Positions 1 to 11,799 of a DNA stretch of 64,000 bases are shown in pieces (the first letter of the stretch is position 1; each line of letters begins with the position of its first letter). A program made the translations under genes and the position numbers. The notes under the pieces were generated by a model. That model was not told the DNA's origin and searched no databases. It saw nothing but the letters and a program-made list of their open reading frames with translations. Source of the DNA: Amborella trichopoda (lineage: Eukaryota > Streptophyta > Magnoliopsida > Amborellales > Amborellaceae); assembly GCF_000471905.2 (NCBI RefSeq), contig NW_006498122.1, positions 2,061,349 through 2,125,348 of the forward strand. The letters are read 5' to 3'.

Positions 1-18
1 GAATTTGTGTTTATACTT

Positions 19-568
19 GGGGAATATATACGACGAGACCATTTATTTTTGGACCCAGTTTCTATGCGGCCAAGGCCGCATATGTAAAAATGTGGGCTTA
101 GTAATATATCTATTTTTGAGATGAAATTGTTTACTTAATTTTTAAGGACATGTAATCTCTAGCATGGAGATCATGAATATGAAAAAATAAGCAATTTTTA
201 AAAATTAAAAATAATAATTATAGTAAGAAAACATTTGGACCGTTAGTTTTCATTGTTTTTAAATGGAACACCTACTTGCATCCATCTTTAAGATGGATGC
301 TTTACACTTTTTGGACTGCATATGTAGTCATGCAGTTCAGCCCGCATGAAACAAAATTTCTCTATTTTTTGTACAAAAAAGCCACAATTATTATTGTCTG
401 TTAGATGTAAAATTTGGAGGCAAATGTGTCATTAATCATGCACAAAGTTCAAAATATAGTTTCTTGAACCATGTGACACATTTTATGATGTCAGATTTCA
501 CGTTTAATGATTATAAGTGATTGTGACGTCCTTATATCAAATGTAAACGGTTTTATATTATCCAATCC
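19..568 (+). mobile_element. Family A MITE (A1), interrupted by I1
   Basis: The left end GGGGAATATATACGACGAGA with CCATTTATTTTT is cut by I1; the sequence resumes at TTGTACAAAAAAGCCACAA and runs to GTGATTGTGACGTCCTTATA and a terminal CCAATCCC. Removing I1 and one duplication leaves a normal 230-bp family A copy. Confidence 0.7.
51..360 (+). mobile_element. Family I MITE (I1), 310 bp, nested in a family A element
   Basis: The ends GGACCCAGTTTCTATGCGG and (reverse complement of the right end) GAAATTTTGTTTCATGCGGG are inverted. Flanking 9-mers TTTATTTTT (42-50) and TCTATTTTT (361-369) match at 8 of 9. Same length as I2 (13998-14307). It interrupts A1 just inside the A1 left end. Confidence 0.8.
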
Positions 569-1800
569 CTTACACTAATGTTTTTGACATGTGCTCTGCT
601 AAAAAAAGGTCATACATCTAAACTAAACAAAGCCAGAAAATTTTCCTATTGGACCATAACTTCTAAAACCAGACAATTAGTAGGTAAAATAGGGCTAAAA
701 ATGTATTGAACTGATTGGTTCATCAATTCCCCATAGTATCTAAGACAATACCGAAAAGATGGACATCCCTATTGACCCAATCTAGTCAAGTGATACATTG
801 ACTAGGAACCGACAATTTTGACTATGGACCCATTAATTAGGCATCAAATTGCAAGGCTCGCCTAGCCTTTTTGAACAAAACACAAGAAGTCCAATTGGTA
901 GGGTCTCATGGTTTAATTGGGACCTTGGGACACCATTGCTAAGCACTCTGTTTGAACCCAACATAAATGTTGGACTAGACCAATTCAACATGGCTCTAGA
1001 TGTTTGAATAAGAACCTGGCCAATATTAATTTGAGAGGACTCAAGGCCACATAATCCGACCATGCATCCTTCAAACTCGAATCACTATAAGTGAATTTAT
1101 CTCTATAATGAAGCCAAAAGATTACTGGCTCATGCGGGAGCATATCGTACATTCACTTCCTTGGATAAAACCTACATTAGAGTATATGTCTTTAAAATGT
1201 AGGTCTGAAACCCCGTATCAGCTACATCAGCCCTAAATATTTTGGGTACTATGAGTTTAGGCACCCCCAAATTTAAAACATGTATGCAGTCCGGATCATC
1301 CACCTACTAATTCTGATCCGGATGTCAGATCAACATTCTAATTTGGACAAATCGGCTACCCGACAAACTCAAAAGAAAAAAAAAAGACGAAAAGAAGATG
1401 AATGATGATTTTTGTTTTATGATATTTCTTTTATGTTTAAACCAAGTGGAAGCGTTATTAACTGTCATTTCTTTCGGGGTTGTATGATTGTGACAAGGAA
1501 CAGACAATTCTCGATCCAGATTAACATGTACTAGATTGATGATTGTTGAATCAGCACCACATGTAACTAACACAAGCTCAATATTATTTCAAAGAATATC
1601 ATGTATGGTGCACTCTATTGGGAGTACTGCACTAGGCATTTAGTCCACAAGGCAAATAAAAACCTCCTAATATTTTTGTTTGGTAATTTCTGGGAAGGCA
1701 TGGGCATTTTCCTCTTTATTTTGTTTTTTATGGGAATTTGGGGAAAGAACCGGCCTAAGGATAATAATTAAAGACAAGTATTGCTTAGCCGTAACGCGAT
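569..1800. other. Gene-free AT-rich stretch
   Basis: No supported gene, RNA or clear element. Open frames at 833-1063 and 1325-1573 have no recognisable domain and are not ATG-anchored genes I can support. Confidence 0.5.
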
Positions 1801-1876
1801 CATGATTAGGGAGGTATCCACGTGCGACGCTTTTACGTCATGATTAGGGAGGTATCCACGTGCGACGCTTTTACGT
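1801..1876 (+). repeat. Perfect 38-bp tandem duplication with CACGTG motifs
   Basis: Two identical copies (1801-1838, 1839-1876) of a unit containing GGTATCCACGTGCGACGC and TTTTACGT. Each carries the G-box palindrome CACGTG (1819-1824, 1857-1862) and another ACGT core. Confidence 0.95.
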
Positions 1877-2059
1877 AAATAACTAAACTACCCTCGAGTC
1901 AATGGAGCGTGACCTCAATGTGATCGTTGGGCTAAAAGAGGCGTATGCGTACCACCAACGCGGACTGCGTTCTAAATGTTAGGGACAAAATAGTAATTTT
2001 GTGTAAAATATAATTTATAAAATCCTCTTACGCCCATATGTATTAGATAAGATCTCAAA

Positions 2060-2210
2060 AGATCACTTTTACATATATCTCTAGAACAAGCCAAATCTCC
2101 TATACCGCCTATCGGTCAAATTTAATGGTGATCATTTAAAATCCTACATGCATGTGTGTGATGGTCTCGTGAGATCGTTATATGGATCATTTTATCTTTG
2201 GTAGTTTCAA
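2060..2210 (+). mobile_element. Decayed relative of the 40377-40568 foldback
   Basis: Shares phrases such as AAATTTAATGGTGATCATTT and ATCTCTAGA with the near-perfect hairpin at 40377-40568. Arms are diverged and no duplication is visible. Confidence 0.4.
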
Positions 2211-2869
2211 TTAATCTTACTATTAGATATGAAATTAATGTTAGCATTTATTTCATTGATCACGTTCAAACTTTAAAAAAAAATAAAAAATTTTCGAACT
2301 TTGTTACACAATTAATCTATCAAATTTCACATCACATACAAAGTCGAGAATAAATAATGACTTGGATCTCAACACTTGAAGTGACTTTGGTCTCTTTTCT
2401 ATTATTATTTTTAAATAATAGTACGAATTCATTTGGTGAAATATGAAGTAATTTGACACCTCTAATTTTCAATCTCGGAGAGAGAGGGTAAAATTGAAAT
2501 ACAAATTAATAGCCAAAAAAAAAATATTTACAACACGCAAAAATTAAGATTACTTTTCGTAATTACAATGTTTATACGGGTAAATTTCTAAAAACATTAA
2601 ACATATTTCGATGAGTCTCCATAAAAGTTATGGATCATCTTAGTCAAGCTTAAACCAAATAAATTTAAGAGTAAAATAAAGGCCCTTCAAGGCTTCAACT
2701 AGTTGGCAAGTTAGACTTTCCCAGGGTACGTTTGTTTGCCGGAAGATAAAATGTTCCCCGAAAAAAAAAAAGTTCTCATTTGTTGAGAAGGCCATTTATT
2801 TATTCGGGAAGGTTAAAATAAATTATGAGTATTGTGTTGGATAACCAGCTGGAATTTAAGGAAGTTCTA
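2211..2869. other. Gene-free AT-rich stretch
   Basis: Poly-A and poly-T rich; nothing supported. Confidence 0.5.
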
Positions 2870-3345
2870 ATAAATGCTTTATCTACTTCCGCAAAGACAT
2901 TTTAAGCAAGCAAATAACACCATAATGATATCAAAATTAAATAAAAAACAATGCGTTAAATACTGTTGCATATTCAATAGCATGTGGCCACTTATTACAC
3001 ATATTTAGCGCCAATATTTGACTCAAAATGAGATCAAATGGTGCTTGATCTACTTCTGCAAATCAATGACATTCTAAGCAAGCCAATTACATCGTAATGA
3101 TATCAAAATTAGATAAAAAAACAATGTGTTAAACACTGTTGTATATTCAGCAGCATATGGCCAATTATCACACACATTGACCACTAAAATTTGCTTCAAA
3201 ATGAGATCAAATGATACTTGATCTACTCTCGCAAACCAATGACATTATAATGATATTAAAATCAAATAAAACATAGTGTGTTAAACAGTGATGCATATAG
3301 CCAATTATCACACACATTGAGCACCAAGATTTGACTAAATAAATG
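2870..3345 (+). repeat. Three diverged tandem copies of a 130-175-bp unit
   Basis: Copies start near 2870, 3041 and 3216. Each has a TGATCTACTTCTGCAAATCA-type phrase, AATGATATCAAAAT, AATGTGTTAAACACTG and CCAATTATCACACACATTGA. The third is shortened. Satellite-like; no open frame. Confidence 0.8.
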
Positions 3346-4180
3346 AATGAAGAGAGAAAGTCAGTTGCAGACTTCAGAATAAAGGTACAAACCGAAGTCA
3401 ATAAAATGATATGTCGATTTACTTAAGCCCTGAAAACCCCAAAATCAATAAGAATGAACTCTTAGTTTGATTAAGCCCTGTAAACCACAAACCAAATTTT
3501 ATTCCAAATGAGTAATCATGCAAACGGACAGAGTTCATAATAGATAAAAATTTAACTAACAAAAATAAGAAGAGATCAAAGCCAATATGCATATGTACAA
3601 CAATGAATTTAAACAATACAAATAATCCATAACAAATTATAGGAAACCAAGAAAAATAAAATAGTCACAAAGCAAATAACCATAGGAAAAGAAATGATTT
3701 AATAAAAAAAAACACTCAGAAAAAAAAAAAAAAAATTGAATCACCATGATTCATTGAATGTATATCTTGTATAAAACTGAATCACACTGATTAGTTTTCT
3801 CACTCTAGAAAATGTCTCAAGCTGTCTCTTGTAGGTCAGGAAATATAGAATATTAAAACCGTGAGCCTTTCAGGCTATGTAACCAAAAATAAAATAAAAA
3901 TGGGGATAATCCCTGCAGGTGACCGCTAGTTATTGGAAGATCAATGAAACAAAATATATATATATGGATAACTGCAGTAGTAAAAAGGAAGAAAACAACG
4001 TACCCATATTTTTATTTTTGTCAATATCTTTTACCCTTTTATTGTAAAACCCTAAAAAGAAATCCGACAGAGTTCAGAAAAATGAAACAATAGTTTCAAA
4101 AAATCACTCAAAATAGTCAGATAAAAAAATGGCCTCTTTAGAAATTGTTGATTTCTTAATAAATATAATAGAAACCAGCA
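3346..4180. other. Gene-free stretch with a short direct repeat
   Basis: A TTAAGCCCTG-containing phrase recurs near 3422 and 3471. Otherwise poly-A rich and featureless. Confidence 0.5.
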
Positions 4181-4500
4181 TTTCCAGCATTTGTAGGAAG
4201 GGAATAGATCGCCGGGAGAGGGATAGAGAGAGACAGGGAGAGAAAGAGATGGAATAGATTAGAGAGAGGAATCAAAGGCAGAGGGGATGAAAGATCACAA
4301 ATGAAAGAGAAGAGAGATTGTAGAGATATCAGAGGGAGAGAGGATCAGAGAGAAGATGAAGGAGAGGACAGGAAGGAGAAGAGCATTGGTTGGATGCAGG
4401 TGCGAGAGAGACAGATAAGCTTGGAGGCAGGCAATGGGCTTCTGAGCTTGGAGGCTGCGATGCTAGGGTTGAGATTGTATAGGAAACAAAACCATTGCGG
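4181..4500 (+). repeat. Purine-rich (GAGA) tract
   Basis: About 300 bp of degenerate GAGAGA/GGGAGA sequence. It resembles the purine strand of a plant leader with GA repeats, but no coding exon or splice sites were found next to it on either strand. Confidence 0.6.
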
Positions 4501-4530
4501 AAAAAGTTCTCAATCTCTCCTTTTCTTTTA

Positions 4531-4898
4531 GGGAAAAGTTTATATAGAGCCCAGGTTTTAAACTTCTCAAAACTTTCATTCGGAAGAGGTTGTTTTGCTG
4601 TTCAAATATCTTCAAATCGATCATCCAGACATCAAGATGCATATACACGAGAAAAAAATAAATTTCAAGTTTTGAAAATAATATGTTTTGCAACGTATTT
4701 TTTGGCCGTCAATCTTTAAGATTTTCAAGTTTTTATAAATCAGTTGATTTATACTATTTTTTAAACTTTAAATTTTTAAAATAAATATAAAATATAGTTT
4801 AAAGCTATTATAAAGATTTTCAATATTAAAATCGATACTATTTGAAGGTAGGCTTTAATTTGATTGTTTAGAGCCTAGGCTCTATACAAACCGTACCT
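4531..4898 (+). mobile_element. Family B MITE (B1)
   Basis: Begins GGGAAAAGTTTATATAGAGC and ends TCTATACAAACCGTACC. The subterminal hairpin AGAGCCTAGGCTCT is intact at the right end. The internal family phrase GATCATCCAGACATCAAGAT is present. Confidence 0.8.
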
Positions 4899-5294
4899 TT
4901 TTTTTTATAACTTAAAATGGAGTAAACACGGTAAAAAAAAATCTCACAACTTCTAAACACCGTAGAAGCCTCATACATCAAACATGGGATTTCTACAATG
5001 ATAAGAAGAAATTTGTTATGGAGAAATTTCTTCCTCCAAAAAAACGCGTCCTCATAGTTTGCGATGAGAGCCAAGCACTTTGTCATTTTCGCTAAAGAGA
5101 GCTGATATAAATGGATTGTACACTCTTATCATTGTTTATTATTGGTACATAGAGATCACAACCACCTCCCGCCATTGGATCTAGAATCGGGCGGTTACAA
5201 GTATGTGGTTTTCTCTCACGATTCGAGAGAGAATAATTTACTTAAATTGAAGAAAAAGAGAGAAAATGAGGTAGCATCGTAATAAAAAAGAAGT
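4899..5294. other. Gene-free AT-rich stretch between elements B1 and D1
   Basis: No gene, clear repeat ends or RNA gene seen. Open frames on the minus strand lack domains. Confidence 0.45.
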
Positions 5295-5606
5295 TATGTA
5301 TATATATATATACATTACATGAAAAAAATATTTTATATAAAAAATATTGACTTAAATACCCCCCAAAAAATTTAGGGGTATTTTGGTCAATATATTTATG
5401 AAATATTTTTTTATATATTTTTATTAGGTGCGCCTCACTAAGATGTACATGCATTCAAAATTTCAGGTCATTATGATTTGTAGAAAAAAAATGAAAAATA
5501 AAACACTACCGGACAATCATGACCGTGCGCTGAAATTTAGACGGTGATGAAAATAGGTGAAATTACTGTTTATTTTCTCCTACAGGCATTGAGAAGACTT
5601 TTCCCA
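5295..5606 (+). mobile_element. Family D element, right part (D1)
   Basis: Has the shared central palindrome (GACTTAAATACC 5349-5360; GGGGTATTTTGGTC 5375-5388) and the D right half (AATAAAACACTACCGGACAA, GTGAAATTACTG), ending ACTTTTCCC next to a TA repeat. The left terminal repeat was not found. Confidence 0.6.
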
Positions 5607-5631
5607 TGTATATATATATATATATATGAAG

Positions 5632-5880
5632 AGGCTACAAAACGCTTATGGGTGAAAATGAACAATATTTTCGCCCATAGGCTCGGCACCATCCGATTTT
5701 TTCGAACGGCATGGATTAAAGATCGTCACAGACATAGCATGTCCGTGACGAAGTTTTTTCATGCAAACTTGACGCAAAAATATATGGGGACAGCTACGGC
5801 TCCCGTAGGTCCATGGTTGTTTTTAAGCAAAACTGTCACGAACATAGCATGTCCGTGACAGAAGCAAAACAATGTAGCAA
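5632..5880 (+). mobile_element. Element E1 with two 25-bp palindromes
   Basis: Begins with a D-type end (TATGGGTGAAAATGAAC, then TTTTCGCCCATAGGCTCGGC). Carries GTCACAGACATAGCATGTCC then GTGAC near 5725, and a second copy near 5836. The same arrangement is at 40643-40879 beside the gap, so both may be one end of a longer element. Confidence 0.6.
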
Positions 5881-6177
5881 CATGGGAGTTGCTCATTTTT
5901 ATGTCCTCTTATGCATGTAGAAAGAAGAGAGTGTGTAGGTTGGGAGAGAGATAAGAATAGAGGGAGAAAGGATGGGGTGCTTCTCTCGCTTCACACCACA
6001 TACGGAATTCATTGGAAAAAATGAGTAAAAAAGAAAAGAAAATCACCCCTTTTTCTTTTGCCATCCCATGCTAAAAAAGCGACTATCATTTTTAGACTAG
6101 CCTTTACATCCACTCATCTCTAACGGCTCACATTTAAGTTCAAAAACCACTTCTTTCCCCTTCCTCAGAGCCTGGAG
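5881..6177. other. Upstream region of the NHL gene
   Basis: Contains a GA-rich segment (about 5920-5975) and a C-rich stretch just before the ATG. No clear TATA box in the expected place. Confidence 0.4.
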
Positions 6178-6903
6178 ATGGCAGATCCCAAGAGCCATGG
6201 CTCCGTCATGCCATTGCCAAAACCACCAGGGCACGATGCTCGAAGCCCGACCGCCCCTCAACGACCCATGCAAGTCTCATTTCCGACCCACTCTCCAAAT
6301 AAGCCTAGAAAGAAGAAACCTAGACGCTGTTGTTGCTCCTGTTGTTTATGGATTTGTGTTCTACTCTTGGTTCTCATCTTGTTCCTCTGCTTGGTAGGGT
6401 TTGCGGTCTTCGTGTATTTTCGACCGACCCCTCCAAAATTCAAGGTTGAAACCCTAAAATTCAAACAGTTTAGTGTCGAATCTAGATCCCAACAACTATA
6501 TCTAACCTCAAATGTACAATTGTTTGTTGAGGCGCTCAATAAGAATGATAGGTTTGGTTTCTCATATGACCACTTATCTGCATTGGTTTTCGCAAACGAC
6601 GTGAGTCTGGGAGGCGCTTCCTTTCCCAGATTTTTGCAACCCCGGAAGAATACAACTGTGATGAATTTCCCTGCATCTGTGATGGGGTCCTTGGTTGACA
6701 ATGCTGAAGGAAAGGAGATGGAGAGCAAATATAAGGCCAAGCAACTGGATTTGAATGTGGAGTTGAGGGGTAATTTGAGGATTATTTTTAGGAGGTGGAG
6801 CTCAGGAAAGCTGGAATTTCAGTTGTGGTGCGAGGGGGTGAACCAACACAAGATATCCATGGGGATGGAGCCTCAATGCAAGGTCAAATTATTTGGCTGG
6901 TAA
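6178..6903 (+). CDS. NDR1/HIN1-like (NHL) LEA_2-domain membrane protein
   Basis: A single-exon ORF of 241 residues starting at ATG 6178. Visible: a proline-rich cytosolic N-terminus (residues 1-40), a basic patch KPRKKKPRR (42-50), a cysteine cluster CCCSCC (51-56), one strong membrane segment (about 57-81), then the YFRPTPPKFKV junction typical of NHL proteins. The rest is a beta-rich LEA_2 domain with NKNDRFGFSYD where the family usually has its NPN...I.Y motif, and a conserved-looking C-terminus. Length and lack of introns fit the NHL family, whose members are type II plasma-membrane proteins linked to pathogen and abiotic stress responses. The cysteines next to the membrane are candidate acylation sites (inference). 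A C-rich leader precedes the start and no clear TATA box was found. The family call is firm; the subfamily and signal are unknown. Confidence 0.92.
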   Translation: MADPKSHGSVMPLPKPPGHDARSPTAPQRPMQVSFPTHSPNKPRKKKPRRCCCSCCLWICVLLLVLILFLCLVGFAVFVYFRPTPPKFKVETLKFKQFSVESRSQQLYLTSNVQLFVEALNKNDRFGFSYDHLSALVFANDVSLGGASFPRFLQPRKNTTVMNFPASVMGSLVDNAEGKEMESKYKAKQLDLNVELRGNLRIIFRRWSSGKLEFQLWCEGVNQHKISMGMEPQCKVKLFGW

Positions 6904-6974
6904 TATTTTACCCCAATTCTCAAGTTTTCAATAACAATATCGATAACAACAATGATTACCAAAAAGAATAATAA

Positions 6975-7190
6975 AGAAAACTATACTACGATATTGTTTA
7001 TCTTTGGTATAAGGTGCTCTCAATTAAACTTGACCATTGGATGTGAAATTAAATAGCTGCACTCGAACTTGAAAATAAATTTTCGCTAACTTGGTGACAC
7101 ATCCAAGCTATCAGATTTTACATTGGATGGTTGTAAATAATTATGACTTCTTTATATCAAAGTGAAGAGATAGACAATTCCAAAAATAAA
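6975..7190 (+). mobile_element. Family A MITE (A2)
   Basis: Begins GAAAACTATACTACGATATT with TGTTTATCTTTGGTATAAGG, and ends with the inverted AATTATGACTTCTTTATATC. Lies just 3' of the NHL gene. Confidence 0.7.
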
Positions 7191-7530
7191 AACTCTTGTA
7201 TTAATATTATATTTTTGGTCATGTGTCAATAGAATATGTTATTTTAATTATGATATCTTCGTACTCCACCTTTTTGCATTCATTGCATTTTGAAATGAAA
7301 TTATCATGATTCTAACTCTGGCATTTACAACCCTAGGAGAAAATCAATAGCAAAAGTGGCAACATTCATGTAATAATTATCCATTCAAAAATTACAATAA
7401 TGTAAAAAAAATGTAATAATTATAAACATGAGTAAATAAAGTTTTGTTATCATGATTATTTTGATCATGTCAATGCACACATAACTGATCACGTATACAC
7501 GTGGGAAAGCATGACAACATTTAGTAATGG

Positions 7531-7750
7531 TTAATATGACCATTTGATTTTGGTACAATAATGTCAAACCGTTGGTCTTTGGCACAAAGATGTCAGAATG
7601 CTGCTGCTGGATATAAAATTGAGTAGCTGGATTATCCAGTTGATCATGTTTAACTTTTTTTCAAAATATTGAACTCCACGACACATCTTAAGCTGTCCAA
7701 TTTTATATCTAACAGTCATGGGTGATTACAACCTCATTATGACAAAGATA
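7531..7750 (+). mobile_element. Family A MITE (A3)
   Basis: TGACCATTTGATTTTGGTAC ... GGTGATTACAACCTCATTAT ends, with the left end partly duplicated (TTTGGTACAATAATGTCA and TTTGGCACAAAGATGTCA). The right end is copied in the adjacent tandem duplication. Confidence 0.65.
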
Positions 7751-7922
7751 TATAATATTATGGTATATAATCTCAGTAATTAATTCATATTTTGAAAAAA
7801 AGGAGAATAACAAATTTTATATCTAACAGTCATGGGTGATTACCACCTCATTATGACAAAGATATATAATATTATGGTATATAATCTCAGTAATTAATTC
7901 ATATTTTGAAAAAAAGGAGAAT
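7701..7922 (+). repeat. 114-bp tandem duplication of the A3 right end
   Basis: The phrase TTTTATATCTAACAGTCATG starts at 7701 and 7815, and the copies are identical but for one base in GATTACAACC/GATTACCACC. The duplicated unit includes the element's right end and flanking AT-rich sequence. Confidence 0.95.
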
Positions 7923-9465
7923 ACTGTAGAAAACACTCAAGTGCACATAATATGTTCATGCAAGGAATGCTTCCACAATGATCGACCATCTTTATTTTCC
8001 TTTGGGTAAATCAGCGGGGGAGATGCCCTCTACCCATTTTTCATTAATTATAGAAGAAATCTTAATACAACTCATAGTTTGAGATCCAACATCTTTCTCC
8101 TTTCATTGAATGGCAAATAATATGCATCATGTGCTCGCATTGCATCTATTTTGAGAGAGAGAGAGAGAGGTGATGATTTGGATCCACCAGGTGTGTGAGG
8201 GATACGATAGATGTTAAAAGGAATGCATGAGTGGAACTAGAATGAAACTACCCTTTATTTCTAAGAAGCAATACAATAATAGATTCTATTTAGGGGGAAT
8301 CACATTTTATATATGAATAGATCATATGGATGGATTGCATTATGAAAAATCACAATGCATATACAAGTAAATAAATCAAATGCATGAATTGCATTTAAGA
8401 ATAAATCATAATAATAAATCACAATCATATACAAACGAGTATTAATTATCACTAGTAAGTGATTTAAAAATCATTGAGCTGACTTAGAATCACCCAAACT
8501 GGCTCAATATCGAAAACCTGGTGGTTTAAGAGGCATTGGCCCACAAAATGGGAGAGTCTCCTAAGCCTAAGGTGCTTGTTGTTATTTTGTCATAACATCA
8601 CCTTGGCCTCAGATTCAGCATCTGACTCGGCCATTTGTTTGACAGACTTAGGCTTGGGACCCTGGCAAGTCGAAGCCCGAGTCAACATTTTTTAACATTG
8701 ATTATCAGGATATTTATGAATGCATATAATACACTAAGTGAACTCTCTATTTATTACTGTATCAGAGAGAATTAATCACTCTTAACTATGTCTTGGTTGG
8801 TGGTTGCAGGCCCTTCTTTATCAGTGCATAACACATTGAAGACCACATATCTTTCAAGATTGCGAGGCCTATGAATAGTCATGGAGGCAAATATTGTATA
8901 TTATTCACATCTTTTATTCACCTTTAGTACTGTTAATTTTATTTTAAGTTCTATTGTTTAGAGCAAATGTATTCACTTGCATCAAGTTTTGTCTGTGTTG
9001 ATATATTGTTTTTCTTCTTTTTGAGTGTTGTTTTTTTATGTTAGATATATTGTTTATTTTTAATTTTCATATTTTTTCATTGAATTTATGTTCTTTTGTT
9101 TATTTGACTATTTGTTGTTCTCCAAACCAGTAAAAGTCCATACAAGACCTTTTGATAATTTAAATATTGTTAACACTGGCTATCTAGGTTCCATGAGTAT
9201 ATGGCACTAATATTTCATGAATATGTTTATATTTGGTAGAGAGATAATGGGTTCCTCTCTCAATTGACCCTTCTTTCTTGTAGATCTTAACAAGAAGAAT
9301 TGGGATGCGCTTGTTGGTATTTTTTTTTTTTTGTGTAGCTCATTGGGGAAGACTTTCTCTACCTGTGGTAAGATAGAATTCGAGATGTCATGTTCTGGCA
9401 TCCCGTCATCCTAACCACCTAGCTTTGATTCCATTCCTATGGATGCGTCTATCATGAATTAAGGG
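7923..9465. other. Gene-free stretch with a GA microsatellite
   Basis: (GA)n at 8152-8170. A GACTCGG-rich patch (8470-8690) resembles the insert in peroxidase intron 1. The rest is AT-rich with no supported gene. Confidence 0.5.
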
Positions 9466-9680
9466 CACATTTGGTTTATGTGAAAAATATTTCCTAATAA
9501 ATATTTTTACTTGAAAATTTTCATCATGTGGGTAGTGTGGGAACATTTTCAAATCAATTAGCTGTCAATTAGTGTGAAAATATATATTGGGACCAACTGA
9601 TATGAAAATATTATCATATCGAACCACATGATAGAATTCTTTCACGTAAAAATATTTTCTCTGAACTACATTCAATAAGG
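9466..9680 (+). mobile_element. Possible small foldback element
   Basis: GTGAAAAATATTTCC near the left and CACGTAAAAATATTTTCTC near the right are imperfect inverted repeats, with further internal pairing. A left edge of the type GGGCACATTTGGTTTATG is common in plant MITEs. No duplication identified. Confidence 0.35.
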
Positions 9681-11042
9681 GGTTTCCTGATGTAGATTTA
9701 CCTAATATTGTAAAGCATTAACCAGCAGCCCTACCAAAATGCACCAATGAAAAAGTGGTATAGATTGAAGCCCAAGGGGAACTTGAACCCAAACTAGGTA
9801 AATTGCCTCATCATCACTAGATGAACGATTTTTTTTTCTAGAAATTTTTTTTTTTTGTGAGTTCTTAAAAAGGTTATATCTCACCACCAACGAAATGGAA
9901 GTGCCGTGCTTATTTATTTTATTTTATTTTTTAAAGTTTTAGGTGTTTCTTTAAGTTTTTTTTTGGTTGTTCGCACAAAGGAGCAAAATGTACCTTTGTT
10001 CCCTCGAGTTCTCTTCTTCTTCTCGTGTCTATTATGACTCATATGAAACTTTCTTCATCCTAAATTGCGAAGCTACAATAAAATTTTCAACCTACATGGT
10101 TTATTGTATTGGTTGGCAGTTAATTTTAGCAATACTACATCTCAAGTATAATTTGTACCAATAAACTGCCCTAGATAAATTAGGATATTGCTTGTCGGGT
10201 AAATCAGAATTTGGATATTTTCAGAACGGGAAATGACATAATTAGTTGTCGGCAAACGCTTCTGTTCAAATACAATTTATTTCCAAAATCCATCTTAGAA
10301 ATAGACTGTGAAATTAAAATTTTACAATTTGACAATCTTGACCATCATGATCAATAAAATTTCAAAATATAAAAATAAACTAAAAGTAGAAAAAATAACT
10401 TTGAAAACATACTATTTTATTGGTTGACCTTTTTCTTTTTTTTTTGGTAATTTTTACATATCATCATATCTACACTATTTTTAATATGCCGTTGTGAATC
10501 TAAAGCATAAATGCACCTAAAATGTCTTAAGACATGTGTCACAACCAAATCCATCTCTAAGATGGACTTATGGAAGGGGACCACATTTGAATAGGTGCAT
10601 CATGAACAGTGTGAGCCTCAATTGTGATCGGTACCCTTTATTTGAAATATCGAATTGGGTATCAGCGACTACGTATAGGCGTTGTGCCAAGAGATGAATT
10701 GTCCATTTACTACTTTAGGTAAAACCTTATGTAGAAGCAATTTTAAGGCTTTAGTTACCCAAAAACGAAGTAATTTGAAGGCTTTAATTTCAGAATATAA
10801 TCTCTCTTGAGACTCTTTTTTTTTTTTTTCTTTTTTTTTGGGACAAATCAAATGAGGGAGAAAGCCCTCACCTGTTTTTCATTAATAAAAAGAAAGGTAA
10901 AATACAACTTATAGTTCTACAACTCTACTATAGGGAATTTGTGCAACATCAAGAAGTAAGGAAGAGTAAGAAAACTAGGTGGTCTTGCACGCCAAATAGT
11001 GGCATTAGATAAAGCCGTGGCTTTCTCGGCAAGAGTATCACT
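9681..11042. other. Gene-free stretch with element remnants
   Basis: Poly-T and poly-A runs, and a family-I-like remnant near 10260-10600 (TCCATCTCTAAGATGGACTT hairpin). No supported coding region. Confidence 0.45.
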
Positions 11043-11326
11043 TGTAGAGACTATTAAATATCTTGTATTTATCATTTATAGAAAGTGTATATTTTATAGG
11101 TATATTAGTTATTGTATGTTATCTTGCTTTACAAGTTATCTCTTATTGTATTATATGTACAAGTTAATAATAATCAATAGCGACACAAAGTTATCTGTAG
11201 ATATTATGATATTTTAACATGATATCAGAACGATATATTTTTTTCGACAATGTAGAAAGGACTAGTTTTTTTTTTTCGGCAAGGTGTTTTCTAGCATAGA
11301 TCCTTTACGAATTTTTGGTTTACGCT

Positions 11327-11352
11327 TCGAGAGAGAGAGAGAGAGAGAGAGG
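11327..11352 (+). repeat. (GA)n microsatellite
   Basis: About a dozen GA units inside the deleted retrotransposon interior. Confidence 0.9.
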
Positions 11353-11799
11353 TGGTGACTTTAAGTTTGCGTGAGAGATAAAGATGCCGACTGCAAGTCA
11401 GAATAACCCAAATCTCTTTCTAGTTACAAAACTCATATCTCTTTATGATTGCCTTTTTTCTCTTCTATATCATCAATCTCATATACACCAGAGTATATTG
11501 ATAATATGAATGTCATGTACATTGCTTTCAATCTAGTGTTTCATGACCGGACAAAACATATAGAAGTTGATTGTCATTTCATTTGTGAAAAATTTCTAGC
11601 CAGATAAGTTACATTTCCATATATTGCCTCACAACTTGCAGATATTTTTATCAAGGCAATGACTCGTGCTTGACATTACTATCTCATTGACAAATTGATG
11701 TTGTTCAATCAATCTTATTTTGAAGGAAAGTATATAGACCATTGAAGATATTGTATTTATCATTTATAGAAAGTATATATTTCATAAATATATTACAAA

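Noticed and set aside
4301..4531. 76-codon Arg/Glu-rich ORF
   Set aside because: Product of the GAGA tract; no conserved features.
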